Shown: positions 1 through 5,182 of the stretch, one piece after another
How positions within the stretch are numbered: the first letter of the stretch is position 1
How the letters are laid out: each line of letters begins with the position of its first letter
Assembly (NCBI GenBank): GCA_048268105.1
Contig: JBLWWH010000050.1
Span: 1-5,346 of the forward strand
Direction: 5' to 3'
DNA: 5,346 nucleotides
Source of the DNA: Profundicola sp048268105
GTDB lineage: Bacteria > Bacteroidota > Bacteroidia > Flavobacteriales > Weeksellaceae
The notes under the pieces: generated by a model
What the model was told of the DNA's origin: nothing
What the model saw: the letters and a program-made list of their open reading frames with translations, nothing else
The model's database searches: none
Position numbers and translations under genes: made by a program

Positions 1-100
1 CTCGCGGTAATTCACTTGAATTAACCAACTTCCTTGTACGTCGGTAAATCACCAACGAATTTTCCGCAACTAACCAAATATTGTAGAAAAACACAAGTAA
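1..100. other. Non-coding flank with a decayed spacer right arm
   Basis: No convincing gene is visible. The + frames are broken by stops, including TAA at 45-47 and TAG at 84-86 in one frame. Bases 65-78 (CGCAACTAACCAAA) match bases 1165-1178 (CGCAACTAGCCATA) in the right arm of the spacer after the gene at 459, 12 of 14 by eye, so this may be the end of another spacer of that type. Bases 87-97 (AAAACACAAGT) then resemble the left-edge motif that precedes the second copy of the 350-nt repeat. The end of a degraded or very short unit is possible but not shown. Confidence 0.4.
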
Positions 101-450
101 AAACCCACTGACTTTAACTAAAGAACTTCTATTAAGAATCATCATATAACAATTCTGTTTTGGGTAGTTATAGTACCTAGATGTGTGATGGTAATCCTAA
201 TATATTTGTTTAATTATCACAATTACGGAAAGTGATAAAAAGATAAACGTATTCCTTTTTTAGTTACAGGAAATAGTAAAACGTATTTTGTTAATATTTT
301 ATGTTTGTTTTCTCTAGTTTAGAACAGGCCTCGTTAATGATCTCGGTATGCAGACAGCCTTACGACTATTTATAAGTGAGAACAAAATAGCCTATTCCAC
401 TTATAACAGTACTCGAAAAAGTGTATATTAGATGTTATATAACGAGTAAC
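101..450 (+). repeat. 350-nt non-coding direct repeat, copy 1
   Basis: This element matches 4126-4475 without any gap over 350 nt. I count about 26 mismatches by hand, roughly 93% identity. Differences cluster near the two ends, while the stretch around 211-285 (TTAATTATCACAATTACGG through GTAAAACGT) and the stretch around 309-351 (TTCTCTAGTTTAGAAC through CGGTATGC) are identical. No ORF longer than about 10 codons is shared by the two copies. The element ends at AACGAGTAAC, 8 nt before the ATG of the gene at 459, so it forms that gene's whole upstream region. It may be a recombination site, a structured RNA or both; the sequence alone does not decide. Confidence 0.9.
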
Positions 451-458
451 CTGTAATT

Positions 459-1055
459 ATGAAGAAAAATCTATCGACATTAATATTTTTAATTTCAATT
501 ACCTGCTTTAGTCAAAATTTCAACAAAAAAACTTATTATTATTTTCAAAATAATGAAATAACCAAAACGGATTTCGACTCACTTGATAATAGAAGAATTT
601 ACACTAGAATAATTGAAAATGATACTTCAATTATTAAGAATATATACCTTCATAAAAATATCGGAAAACTTGACTCAATTCATCTGCGTCAAATAACAAT
701 GTTGTTGACAAAAATTATTGGTTCTGAGTTTAACCAAGAAAAAAAGACAATATTACACTTCTACAGTAAAAATGACAAAAATATTTATAGAGACTCCAAA
801 TACAAAAAATATTGGAAATGGATAAAAAACAACTCCAGTCGATATCAATCTTTCTTAATTGGAACCAAAGACTCACAAATTAAACCGAATAAAAAGAAAC
901 ATATCTATTTAGATCAATATGGTTTAATAGAAAAATTATTTTTTAAAAGCTCCGATTTTGAAATAAATCACTTACTGATAAAACCTAACGGTGAAATTTA
1001 TATTTATTTTGGATTGAATGATATTTTACACGTTTTAGATTGGTCAGTGGATTAA
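459..1055 (+). CDS. Secreted hypothetical protein, function unknown
   Basis: This 198-residue protein begins with a classic export signal: MKK, then a hydrophobic stretch at about residues 5-16 (LSTLIFLISITC), then FSQ around residues 17-19, a common flavobacterial signal peptidase I cleavage site. Cys16 follows SIT, a poor lipobox, so a soluble periplasmic or secreted protein is more likely than a lipoprotein. The mature part is rich in Lys, Asn, Ile and Tyr, with aromatic strands near the C-terminus (GEIYIYFGLND, about 178-188), and has no motif I recognise. The start is the first ATG after the 350-nt repeat; it has no Shine-Dalgarno sequence, and the 8-nt leader is shorter than those of the other genes. 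A spacer edge motif begins 8 nt after the stop. Existence is well supported by length and signal peptide; the function is unknown. Confidence 0.85.
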   Translation: MKKNLSTLIFLISITCFSQNFNKKTYYYFQNNEITKTDFDSLDNRRIYTRIIENDTSIIKNIYLHKNIGKLDSIHLRQITMLLTKIIGSEFNQEKKTILHFYSKNDKNIYRDSKYKKYWKWIKNNSSRYQSFLIGTKDSQIKPNKKKHIYLDQYGLIEKLFFKSSDFEINHLLIKPNGEIYIYFGLNDILHVLDWSVD

Positions 1056-1063
1056 CAATAACA

Positions 1064-1202
1064 GATAACAACATGTATAACTAATTACTTCTGCTGACTA
1101 AGACGACGATCTCTGCTCACTTTTCACTATATTGTTGCTGCGGAAAATAAAGCGTGTGCTTTTACGCAACTAGCCATAACACGAAGACGTTGTGCATCAT
1201 TT
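1064..1202 (+). other. Spacer 1, left portion, split by an IS element
   Basis: The spacer after the gene at 459 opens with the shared left-edge motif (GATAACAACATGTATAA, 1064-1080). Its two ends are imperfectly complementary: ACAAC at 1068-1072 can pair with GTTGT at 1189-1193, and CTAATTAC at 1081-1088 pairs with mismatches to GCAACTAG at 1166-1173. The strands are unequal, leaving unpaired bases. ACGTTG at 1187-1192 is the right edge. The IS entered 10 nt beyond this point; the remaining 17 unique bases of the spacer lie at 2379-2395. Rejoined, the spacer from the left motif to the next ATG is about 156 nt. No gene is visible inside it. Confidence 0.7.
1200..1202. repeat. Target-site duplication TTT, left copy
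   Basis: TTT precedes the left inverted repeat and is matched by TTT at 2376-2378 just after the right one. A 3-bp duplication is typical of the IS3 family. Because the site is a T-run, the exact boundary could shift by one base; the match with the restored leader supports this placement. Confidence 0.6.
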
Positions 1203-1227
1203 TGACCCGTCCTGAATAAAGGCTACA
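1203..1227 (+). repeat. IS left terminal inverted repeat
   Basis: The 25-bp end begins TGACCCGTCCTGAA and finishes GGCTACA. It pairs with the reverse complement of 2351-2375 at 19 of 25 positions; mismatches fall at positions 3, 5, 6, 15, 16 and 18 of the repeat. Confidence 0.85.
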
Positions 1228-1241
1228 TAATTTTAAACATT

Positions 1242-2337
1242 ATGTACAAAAATGACAAAGTAATTAGACGGTATTCAGAATCTTTTAAACTCAAAATTTT
1301 AGACGAACTTACCGCAGGAAAACTAAAGACGAAATAACCCGTATTAAACAGCTTCAAAAAGAGATTGAACAGCTAAAGAAACTACTGCTGAAAAAGGATA
1401 TGGATGCCTTAATAGATGATTCCTAACTGGAAGTAGAAGCAGAACAACTAGGCTATAAATCTGTCCTTGAACTTAAAAAAAAACTAAGTATCAAGCCCTG
1501 ATTAAAGCCAAGGAAAAATCTAAGGGATTTGCTTCTCTTACTACTATAACTGCTTGTTTCGGACTCAAACGTGACGCATACTACAAATACAAACGTAGAG
1601 AAGACAGACGGTTAGAGATAGAGAAAAAAGTAGTGGTTATAGTTAAGAACAGACGCAAATCCCTTCCCAAAGAAGGCGTTAGAAAACTCACCAGATCATT
1701 AGAACAAGAGTTTATTGAATCCAACTTAAAAATTGGTAGAGACACCTTATTCAACATACTTAGAAAACACAATATGTTCACACTTAGAAAGAAATACAGC
1801 TCAAGAACAACAAACTCATTGCACAGGTTCTACAAATACAAAAACATCATTAAAGATGTTAAAATAACTAGGCCAAACCAAGTCTGAGTAAGCGATATCA
1901 CCTACATTAGAACCATAAAAGGTTTTTGTTACCTGGTGCTCATTTCAGACATGTACAGCCGAAAAATTGTAGGATATGACATAAGTAATAGCCTGGAACT
2001 AAAAGGTTGTGAAAGAGCCTTAAACAAGGCGCATACTACCGGACTAATTCATCATTCCGACAGAGGTATACAGTATTGCAGTAATCTCTACACTCAAATT
2101 TTAAAGAGAAATAACATCGATATTAGCATGAAAGAAGAAAATCATTGCTACGAAAATGCTGTGGCTGAGCGTGTAAACGGAATTCTAAAAAACGAGTTTT
2201 ATCTAGATCAGACCTTTGATAGCCTACAACACGCAAGAAGAGCAACAAAAAATGCAATTAATTTATACAACGAAATAAGATTACATTTATTTTTAGACTA
2301 TAAAACACCAAATATGGTATATTTAAAAACAGCGTAA
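1242..2337 (+). pseudogene. Broken IS3-family transposase (orfA + orfB)
   Basis: orfA starts at ATG 1242 (MYKNDKVIRRYSESFKLKIL) and stops at 1335-1337. The family's sequence resumes in another frame at about 1325 (KDEITRIKQLQKEIEQLKK, the leucine-zipper part), so roughly 40 codons carrying most of the helix-turn-helix appear deleted, with a frameshift. A TAA at 1424-1426 interrupts this part, which ends at TGA 1499-1501. A nine-A run at 1475-1483 is a plausible programmed -1 slip site into orfB (YQALIKAKEKSKGF onward). orfB has a TGA at 1885-1887 where relatives have Trp (NQV-stop-VSDITYI). The catalytic triad survives: Asp codon 1894, Asp codon 2059 (HHSDRG) and Glu codon 2167 (AVAERVNG), the last two separated by the canonical 35 residues. 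The family comparison is from memory; the lesions are directly visible. orfB continues to TAA at 2335-2337. Confidence 0.92.
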
Positions 2338-2350
2338 ATCAATTTTAACT

Positions 2351-2375
2351 TGTAGCCATATTTCAGGACAAGACA
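2351..2375 (-). repeat. IS right terminal inverted repeat
   Basis: TGTAGCC at the inner side and GGACAAGACA at the outer end form the inverted partner of 1203-1227. The outer CA dinucleotide is the usual IS3 terminus. It begins 13 nt after the transposase stop. Confidence 0.85.
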
Positions 2376-2395
2376 TTTGAGAAAAATCGTCATTT
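2376..2395 (+). promoter_or_regulatory. Leader of the gene at 2396, separated from its spacer
   Basis: TTT (duplicated target bases) followed by GAGAAAAATCGTCATTT leads to the ATG at 2396. Joined to 1187-1202 it gives a 33-nt right edge plus leader beginning ACGTTG. This aligns with 3425-3457 before the gene at 3458: ACGTTG, ATTTGA, the A-run and ATCGT are shared, and the distance to the ATG is identical. There is no Shine-Dalgarno sequence, as is usual in Bacteroidota, and the A-rich leader may serve in ribosome binding. No promoter consensus is evident here. Confidence 0.65.
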
Positions 2396-3232
2396 ATGAA
2401 AAACATTCTGCTAATTTTAATAACGTTAATAACTATAAGCTGTAAATCGCATAAAAAACAAACTACTGAAGAATTAAATGTGCTGTTTATTGGAAACAGT
2501 CTAACCTATTTTTATGATATGCCACAAACCCTTCAAATGATGCTGAACGAAACGAATCCGAATATTAAAATTGACCAAAGCACATTCCCAGGACAATCTT
2601 TATCTGGTCATTTATCTGATATAATTACTTCTCGCACAGAAAACGGAATGAGTACAAGAAAAAAAGAAGAAGGAGAAACCACAGAAACTGAAATAAAAAT
2701 AGCCGAAAAAAATTGGGATGTTATTATTCTGCAAACTGGAACTGTAAGCATCTTGATTCCTGAAAATCGTGATCTAAAGGTTAGTAAAGCGATTACGGAT
2801 ATTAAAAAGTTAGTTTCTAATCCAGAATGTAAATTTATACTTTTCAATACTTGGCCTTCTAAAAATGAATATCCCGAACAATACTGCTATCCATCAAGAA
2901 TCATTGATAAATCAATAGAAAAAGACAGATGCTGTTCACCAACTCTTGAGAATTTAGAACAAGAAACTAAGCTAATAAATAAATCGTACGATTTAGTGGC
3001 TCAGAAAAATAACTTGTTGAAATCTGACAACGGAACTAAATTCTACGAAGTTTTGACAAAACATCCCGAAATTGAACTTTATGAAGATGATAGCCATCCA
3101 AATAAATATGGGGCTTTTTTAAACGCTTGCGTTTTTTACCAAATGCTAACTGACAAAAAAGCGTCTGAATTGAAATACAACGGAGAAATCGAACCAAAAA
3201 CTGCGGAATTATTAAAACAAGTTGCAGAATAA
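2396..3232 (+). CDS. SGNH/GDSL-type hydrolase lipoprotein (DUF4886-like)
   Basis: This 278-residue protein starts with a lipoprotein signal (MKNILLILITLITISC), with lipobox TISC and acylated Cys16, so it is expected on an envelope membrane. The hydrolase fold follows: block I at residues 30-38 (LFIGNSLTY) with Ser35 as nucleophile, Gly66 in FPGQSLSGH as the block II oxyanion glycine, WDVIILQTGT at 107-116 with Gln113 at block III, a FILFNTWP strand at 147-154, and DDSHPNKYG at 231-239 supplying the Asp231/His234 pair of block V. FIGNSxTY-DMP together with HPNKYGAFLNACVFY is typical of DUF4886-type SGNH hydrolases. These cleave ester or acetyl groups, often on carbohydrates; the substrate here cannot be told. 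All catalytic residues are present, so it is probably active. The start is fixed by the signal peptide and by the leader shared with other genes. The left-edge motif of the next spacer begins 10 nt after the stop. Confidence 0.85.
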   Translation: MKNILLILITLITISCKSHKKQTTEELNVLFIGNSLTYFYDMPQTLQMMLNETNPNIKIDQSTFPGQSLSGHLSDIITSRTENGMSTRKKEEGETTETEIKIAEKNWDVIILQTGTVSILIPENRDLKVSKAITDIKKLVSNPECKFILFNTWPSKNEYPEQYCYPSRIIDKSIEKDRCCSPTLENLEQETKLINKSYDLVAQKNNLLKSDNGTKFYEVLTKHPEIELYEDDSHPNKYGAFLNACVFYQMLTDKKASELKYNGEIEPKTAELLKQVAE

Positions 3233-3242
3233 AAAAACCACA

Positions 3243-3430
3243 GATAACACCATATAGTAAATTGGGCGATTAGTGCTTAATCCAAAAGTTGTTATCTATT
3301 TGCAAAGTCACCAAATCTTTTGATGTGGTATTAAAAGAGAAAAATTAAAACAAACATAAAAGATTTGGCTTGTGGTTAAACCTAAAGTAATCGCTTATTT
3401 TCTGCCCAACTTTCCATATATTTAACGTTG
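3243..3430 (+). other. Spacer 2: long asymmetric hairpin, cassette-site-like
   Basis: The spacer between two lipoprotein genes opens with GATAACACCATATA (3243-3256) and closes with ACGTTG (3425-3430). Nested complementary segments can fold it: TTGGGC 3262-3267 with GCCCAA 3404-3409; GATTA 3268-3272 with TAATC 3388-3392; TTAATCC near 3277-3283 with GGTTAA near 3374-3379 (one bulge); and a perfect 11-bp stem, CCAAATCTTTT 3311-3321 with AAAAGATTTGG 3358-3368, around a 36-nt loop. The first two stems are contiguous on the left strand but separated by 11 nt on the right, so bulged bases lie on one side. CCATATA occurs near both ends (3250-3256 and 3414-3420). The geometry resembles integron attC sites, but the core bases differ. 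It lacks the compact GC-rich stem and T-run of an intrinsic terminator. Confidence 0.65.
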
Positions 3431-3457
3431 CCCACAATTTGATAAAATCGTAAATCA
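3425..3457 (+). promoter_or_regulatory. Right-edge motif and leader of the gene at 3458
   Basis: ACGTTGCCCACAATTTGATA followed by AAATCG and TAAATCA leads directly to the ATG. It is the same length and largely the same sequence as the leader of the gene at 2396 once the IS is removed. The leader at 4467-4495 shares AATTTGA and an A-run but is 29 nt long. The TTTG resembles the 3' half of a Bacteroidota -7 box (TAnnTTTG), but the TA and a -33 TTG at the right spacing are missing. A role in translation start or as a recombination-site flank is as likely as a promoter. Confidence 0.5.
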
Positions 3458-4102
3458 ATGAAAACAAGTCTATTAATTGGAATTCTTTTTTGTTCAACTT
3501 TATTTGCGTGCGGAAACAAAAATGATGACCGATTTATTTTCTTCCTTCACAACCGATTTTTAGAAGAACACGAACTGAATGAATTGCATCCCGAATTTGG
3601 CCGAACTGAATACAACGAAATTATTGATGAATTTAAAAAAGGAGGACTTCAAGTTATAAGCGAAAAACGGAATGGAAATGTTGACGCAAGAGAATACGCA
3701 ATCGGAATTGTAACCCAAATTGACAGTTTAATAACAAACGGAACAGAACCGAGAAAAATAACTGTAGTTGGAGCTTCAAAAGGTGGATATATTGCTCAAT
3801 ACGTTTCGACTTTAACAAATAATCAAGATTTGAATTTTGTATTTATTGCAAGTTTTAGGAATAGCGATATTCAAAATATACCTGAAATCAATTTTTGCGG
3901 AAATATTTTAACGATTTACGAAAAGTCCGACCCTTTTGGAGTTTCCTCATTGGAACGAAAGAAAATCTCGAACTGTGAAATAAAACATTTTAAAGAAATA
4001 GAACTAAATACAGGAATGGGACACGGATTTTTATTCAAACCTTTAAGAGAATGGATTGAACCGACAATAAAATGGGCGAACGGAAATTACAACGTGGAAT
4101 AA
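3458..4102 (+). CDS. Alpha/beta-hydrolase family lipoprotein
   Basis: This 214-residue protein has a lipoprotein signal (MKTSLLIGILFCSTLFAC) with lipobox LFAC and Cys18, placing it on an envelope membrane. The mature part is a compact alpha/beta hydrolase: strand FIFFLHNRF at 26-34, where His31-Asn32 lies at the usual oxyanion-hole position, a nucleophile elbow GASKGG at 105-110 with Ser107, a probable acid Asp158 in YEKSDPFG, and the catalytic His189 in GMGHGF. No large lid domain is visible. Such proteins are serine hydrolases (esterase, lipase or peptidase-like); the substrate is unknown. Ser, Asp and His are all present, so activity is expected. The start is fixed by the signal peptide. 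The neighbouring gene at 2396 is also an envelope hydrolase but from a different fold family, and 225 nt of spacer make a tight operon unlikely. The left-edge motif begins 8 nt after the stop. Confidence 0.87.
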   Translation: MKTSLLIGILFCSTLFACGNKNDDRFIFFLHNRFLEEHELNELHPEFGRTEYNEIIDEFKKGGLQVISEKRNGNVDAREYAIGIVTQIDSLITNGTEPRKITVVGASKGGYIAQYVSTLTNNQDLNFVFIASFRNSDIQNIPEINFCGNILTIYEKSDPFGVSSLERKKISNCEIKHFKEIELNTGMGHGFLFKPLREWIEPTIKWANGNYNVE

Positions 4103-4109
4103 AAACTGT

Positions 4110-4123
4110 GATAAAAAACATGT
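4110..4123 (+). other. Spacer left-edge motif before repeat copy 2
   Basis: GATAAAAAACATGT here matches GATAACAACATGT at 1064-1076 apart from one inserted base and one substitution. Equivalent motifs follow the genes ending at 3232 (GATAACACCATATA, 3243-3256) and 5182 (GTAACAACGCGTATA, 5179-5193). Its position 8 nt after a stop codon and just before the 350-nt element suggests that different spacer types share a common left edge. Confidence 0.6.
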
Positions 4124-4125
4124 GA

Positions 4126-4475
4126 AAACCCACTGACTTTAACTAAAGAACTTCTATTAGGAATCATGATATATTAATCCTGTTTTGGGTAGTTATCGTA
4201 CCTACATGTGTGGTGGTAATCCTTTTATATTTGATTAATTATCACAATTACGGAAAGTGATAAAAAGATAAACGTATTCCTTTTTTAGTTACAGGAAATA
4301 GTAAAACGTTTTTTGGTAATATTTTATGGTTGTTTTCTCTAGTTTAGAACAGGCCTCGTTAATGATCTCGGTATGCAAACAGCCTTACGACTATTTCTAA
4401 AAGAGAACAGAATAGCCTATTCCCCATATTACAGTACTCGAAAAAGTGTATATTAGTTGCTACATAACGAGTTAC
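4126..4475 (+). repeat. 350-nt non-coding direct repeat, copy 2
   Basis: This is the second copy of the element at 101-450, offset by exactly 4025 nt with no gap. Substitutions cluster within about the first 110 nt and the last 90 nt; the middle is nearly invariant. The copies sit in equivalent places, directly upstream of a gene and in the same orientation. Identity stops at AACGAG-T(T/A)-AC, after which the two leaders differ (ACCAATTTG here, CTGTAATT at the other copy). It fills the gap between the genes at 3458 and 4496 and has no credible ORF. A 9-bp hairpin possible in copy 1 is destroyed here, so that hairpin is not a conserved feature. Confidence 0.9.
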
Positions 4476-4495
4476 AACCAATTTGAAAAAAAATA

Positions 4496-5182
4496 ATGTT
4501 TGGAATATTCAAAAAAAAGAAAAAAATTGATTTTTTATACTCGGATTTAAAACCTGGTGACAGAATTAGGAGAATTTTAACCGAATTTATTCTTCCCGAA
4601 TTAGAACCATTAGGATTTAGATTACACAAATCTGAATTGACTTTTAAACGGGATATTGGAGATTACCAGAATATAATTTACTTTCAAAAAACAAGAATGA
4701 ACAGTGGAAATTTTGTCTGTAAATTTATGCCTCACTTAAGTATTGAATCTAATGGTTTGAAAAAATACTATAAAAAAAATGGTGTTAAATTTTCTGGAAA
4801 TCCTATGATTCATAATCGATCAGCCCAATATTTAGAATGCTGGAACAAAGAACTTTTAGACTATGGATGGTATGATTTAGTTAATTATGACAATAATAAA
4901 GTTGTAGAATCATTAAAAAACAATCTACTTAATTGTGGAATGGAATTCTTTAAACACTCTGAATCTGAAATTGGAATTGTGGATTATATTATGAGTTTAA
5001 ACTCACACTATCCAATAGCACCAACACTTTATGATATATGTAAAATGTATAATAATAAAAATAAAGCAAAAGAAATACTTAATTGGTTTAGAGATTTTCA
5101 AATGAATACAGACAAAACATTTGACGATTCAGTTTTGGAATCTGTGACTGAAAGAGAAACTGAATTAAAAAACTGGTTGTAA
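4496..5182 (+). CDS. DUF4304-like cytoplasmic protein
   Basis: This 228-residue protein has no signal peptide; its lysine-rich start (MFGIFKKKKK) and lack of hydrophobic segments point to the cytoplasm. Residues about 22-165 look like a DUF4304 domain: an initial helix, LEPLGFRLHKSELTFKR at 36-52, then NIIYFQKTRMNSGNF at 59-73, matching that family's GF-K-x-TF-R and INFQK-S-x-x-SG pattern, then a strand of HLSIESNG type. The C-terminal 60 residues are helical and charged (KAKEILNWFRDFQMNTD), ending in NWL. DUF4304 proteins have no established biochemical role that I know of; they are common single-gene cargo in variable regions. The start is the first ATG after the AATTTGAAAAAAAATA leader, 20 nt beyond the repeat. 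Its stop TAA is part of the next edge motif (TAACAACGCGTATAA), so gene and spacer overlap. The family call is from memory of its motifs. Confidence 0.72.
   Translation: MFGIFKKKKKIDFLYSDLKPGDRIRRILTEFILPELEPLGFRLHKSELTFKRDIGDYQNIIYFQKTRMNSGNFVCKFMPHLSIESNGLKKYYKKNGVKFSGNPMIHNRSAQYLECWNKELLDYGWYDLVNYDNNKVVESLKNNLLNCGMEFFKHSESEIGIVDYIMSLNSHYPIAPTLYDICKMYNNKNKAKEILNWFRDFQMNTDKTFDDSVLESVTERETELKNWL

Larger units (their letters stand above)
1203..2375 (+). mobile_element. Decayed IS3-family insertion sequence (IS150-like)
   Basis: The 1173-bp element has terminal inverted repeats starting with TG (1203-1227) and ending with CA (2351-2375). They match at 19 of 25 positions, with the shared core GTCCTGAA and GGCTACA. 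It is flanked by a TTT duplication and carries an IS3-type orfA/orfB transposase in the + direction. Intact relatives are somewhat longer; the shortfall fits an internal deletion in orfA. Two nonsense changes and a frameshift mean it cannot move on its own, though a related transposase elsewhere might act on its ends. It sits between the spacer right edge and the gene at 2396, so it could also affect that gene's expression. Confidence 0.9.

Noticed and set aside
201..208. TATATTTG, a match to the Bacteroidota -7 promoter box, conserved at 4226-4233
   Set aside because: No TTG lies at the required upstream distance in either copy, and the box is about 260 nt from the gene. AT-rich DNA gives such matches often.
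370..406. Hairpin TTATAAGTG (370-378) with CACTTATAA (398-406) in repeat copy 1
   Set aside because: The matching positions in copy 2 are changed on both sides without restoring pairing, so the hairpin is not conserved and is probably chance.
1581..1781. Minus-strand ORF of 66 codons inside the transposase region
   Set aside because: It is antisense to recognisable orfB coding sequence and encodes no known pattern; a shadow of the real frame.
2608..2847. Minus-strand ORF of 79 codons
   Set aside because: It lies wholly antisense to the SGNH hydrolase gene, which has clear catalytic motifs.
3311..3368. Intrinsic terminator at the 11-bp stem
   Set aside because: The loop is 36 nt, the stem is AT-rich and no T-run follows, so it does not fit a Rho-independent terminator.
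3243..3430. Classical integron attC site
   Set aside because: The edges do not show RYYYAAC and GTTRRRY core sites in the needed arrangement (GTTGCCC and GTTACAA are found instead), and no integron integrase lies in the window. Only the general architecture is similar.
101..4475. CRISPR array suggested by direct repeats
   Set aside because: There are only two copies, each 350 nt and 3.7 kb apart with genes between them, and no short regularly spaced repeats or cas genes.
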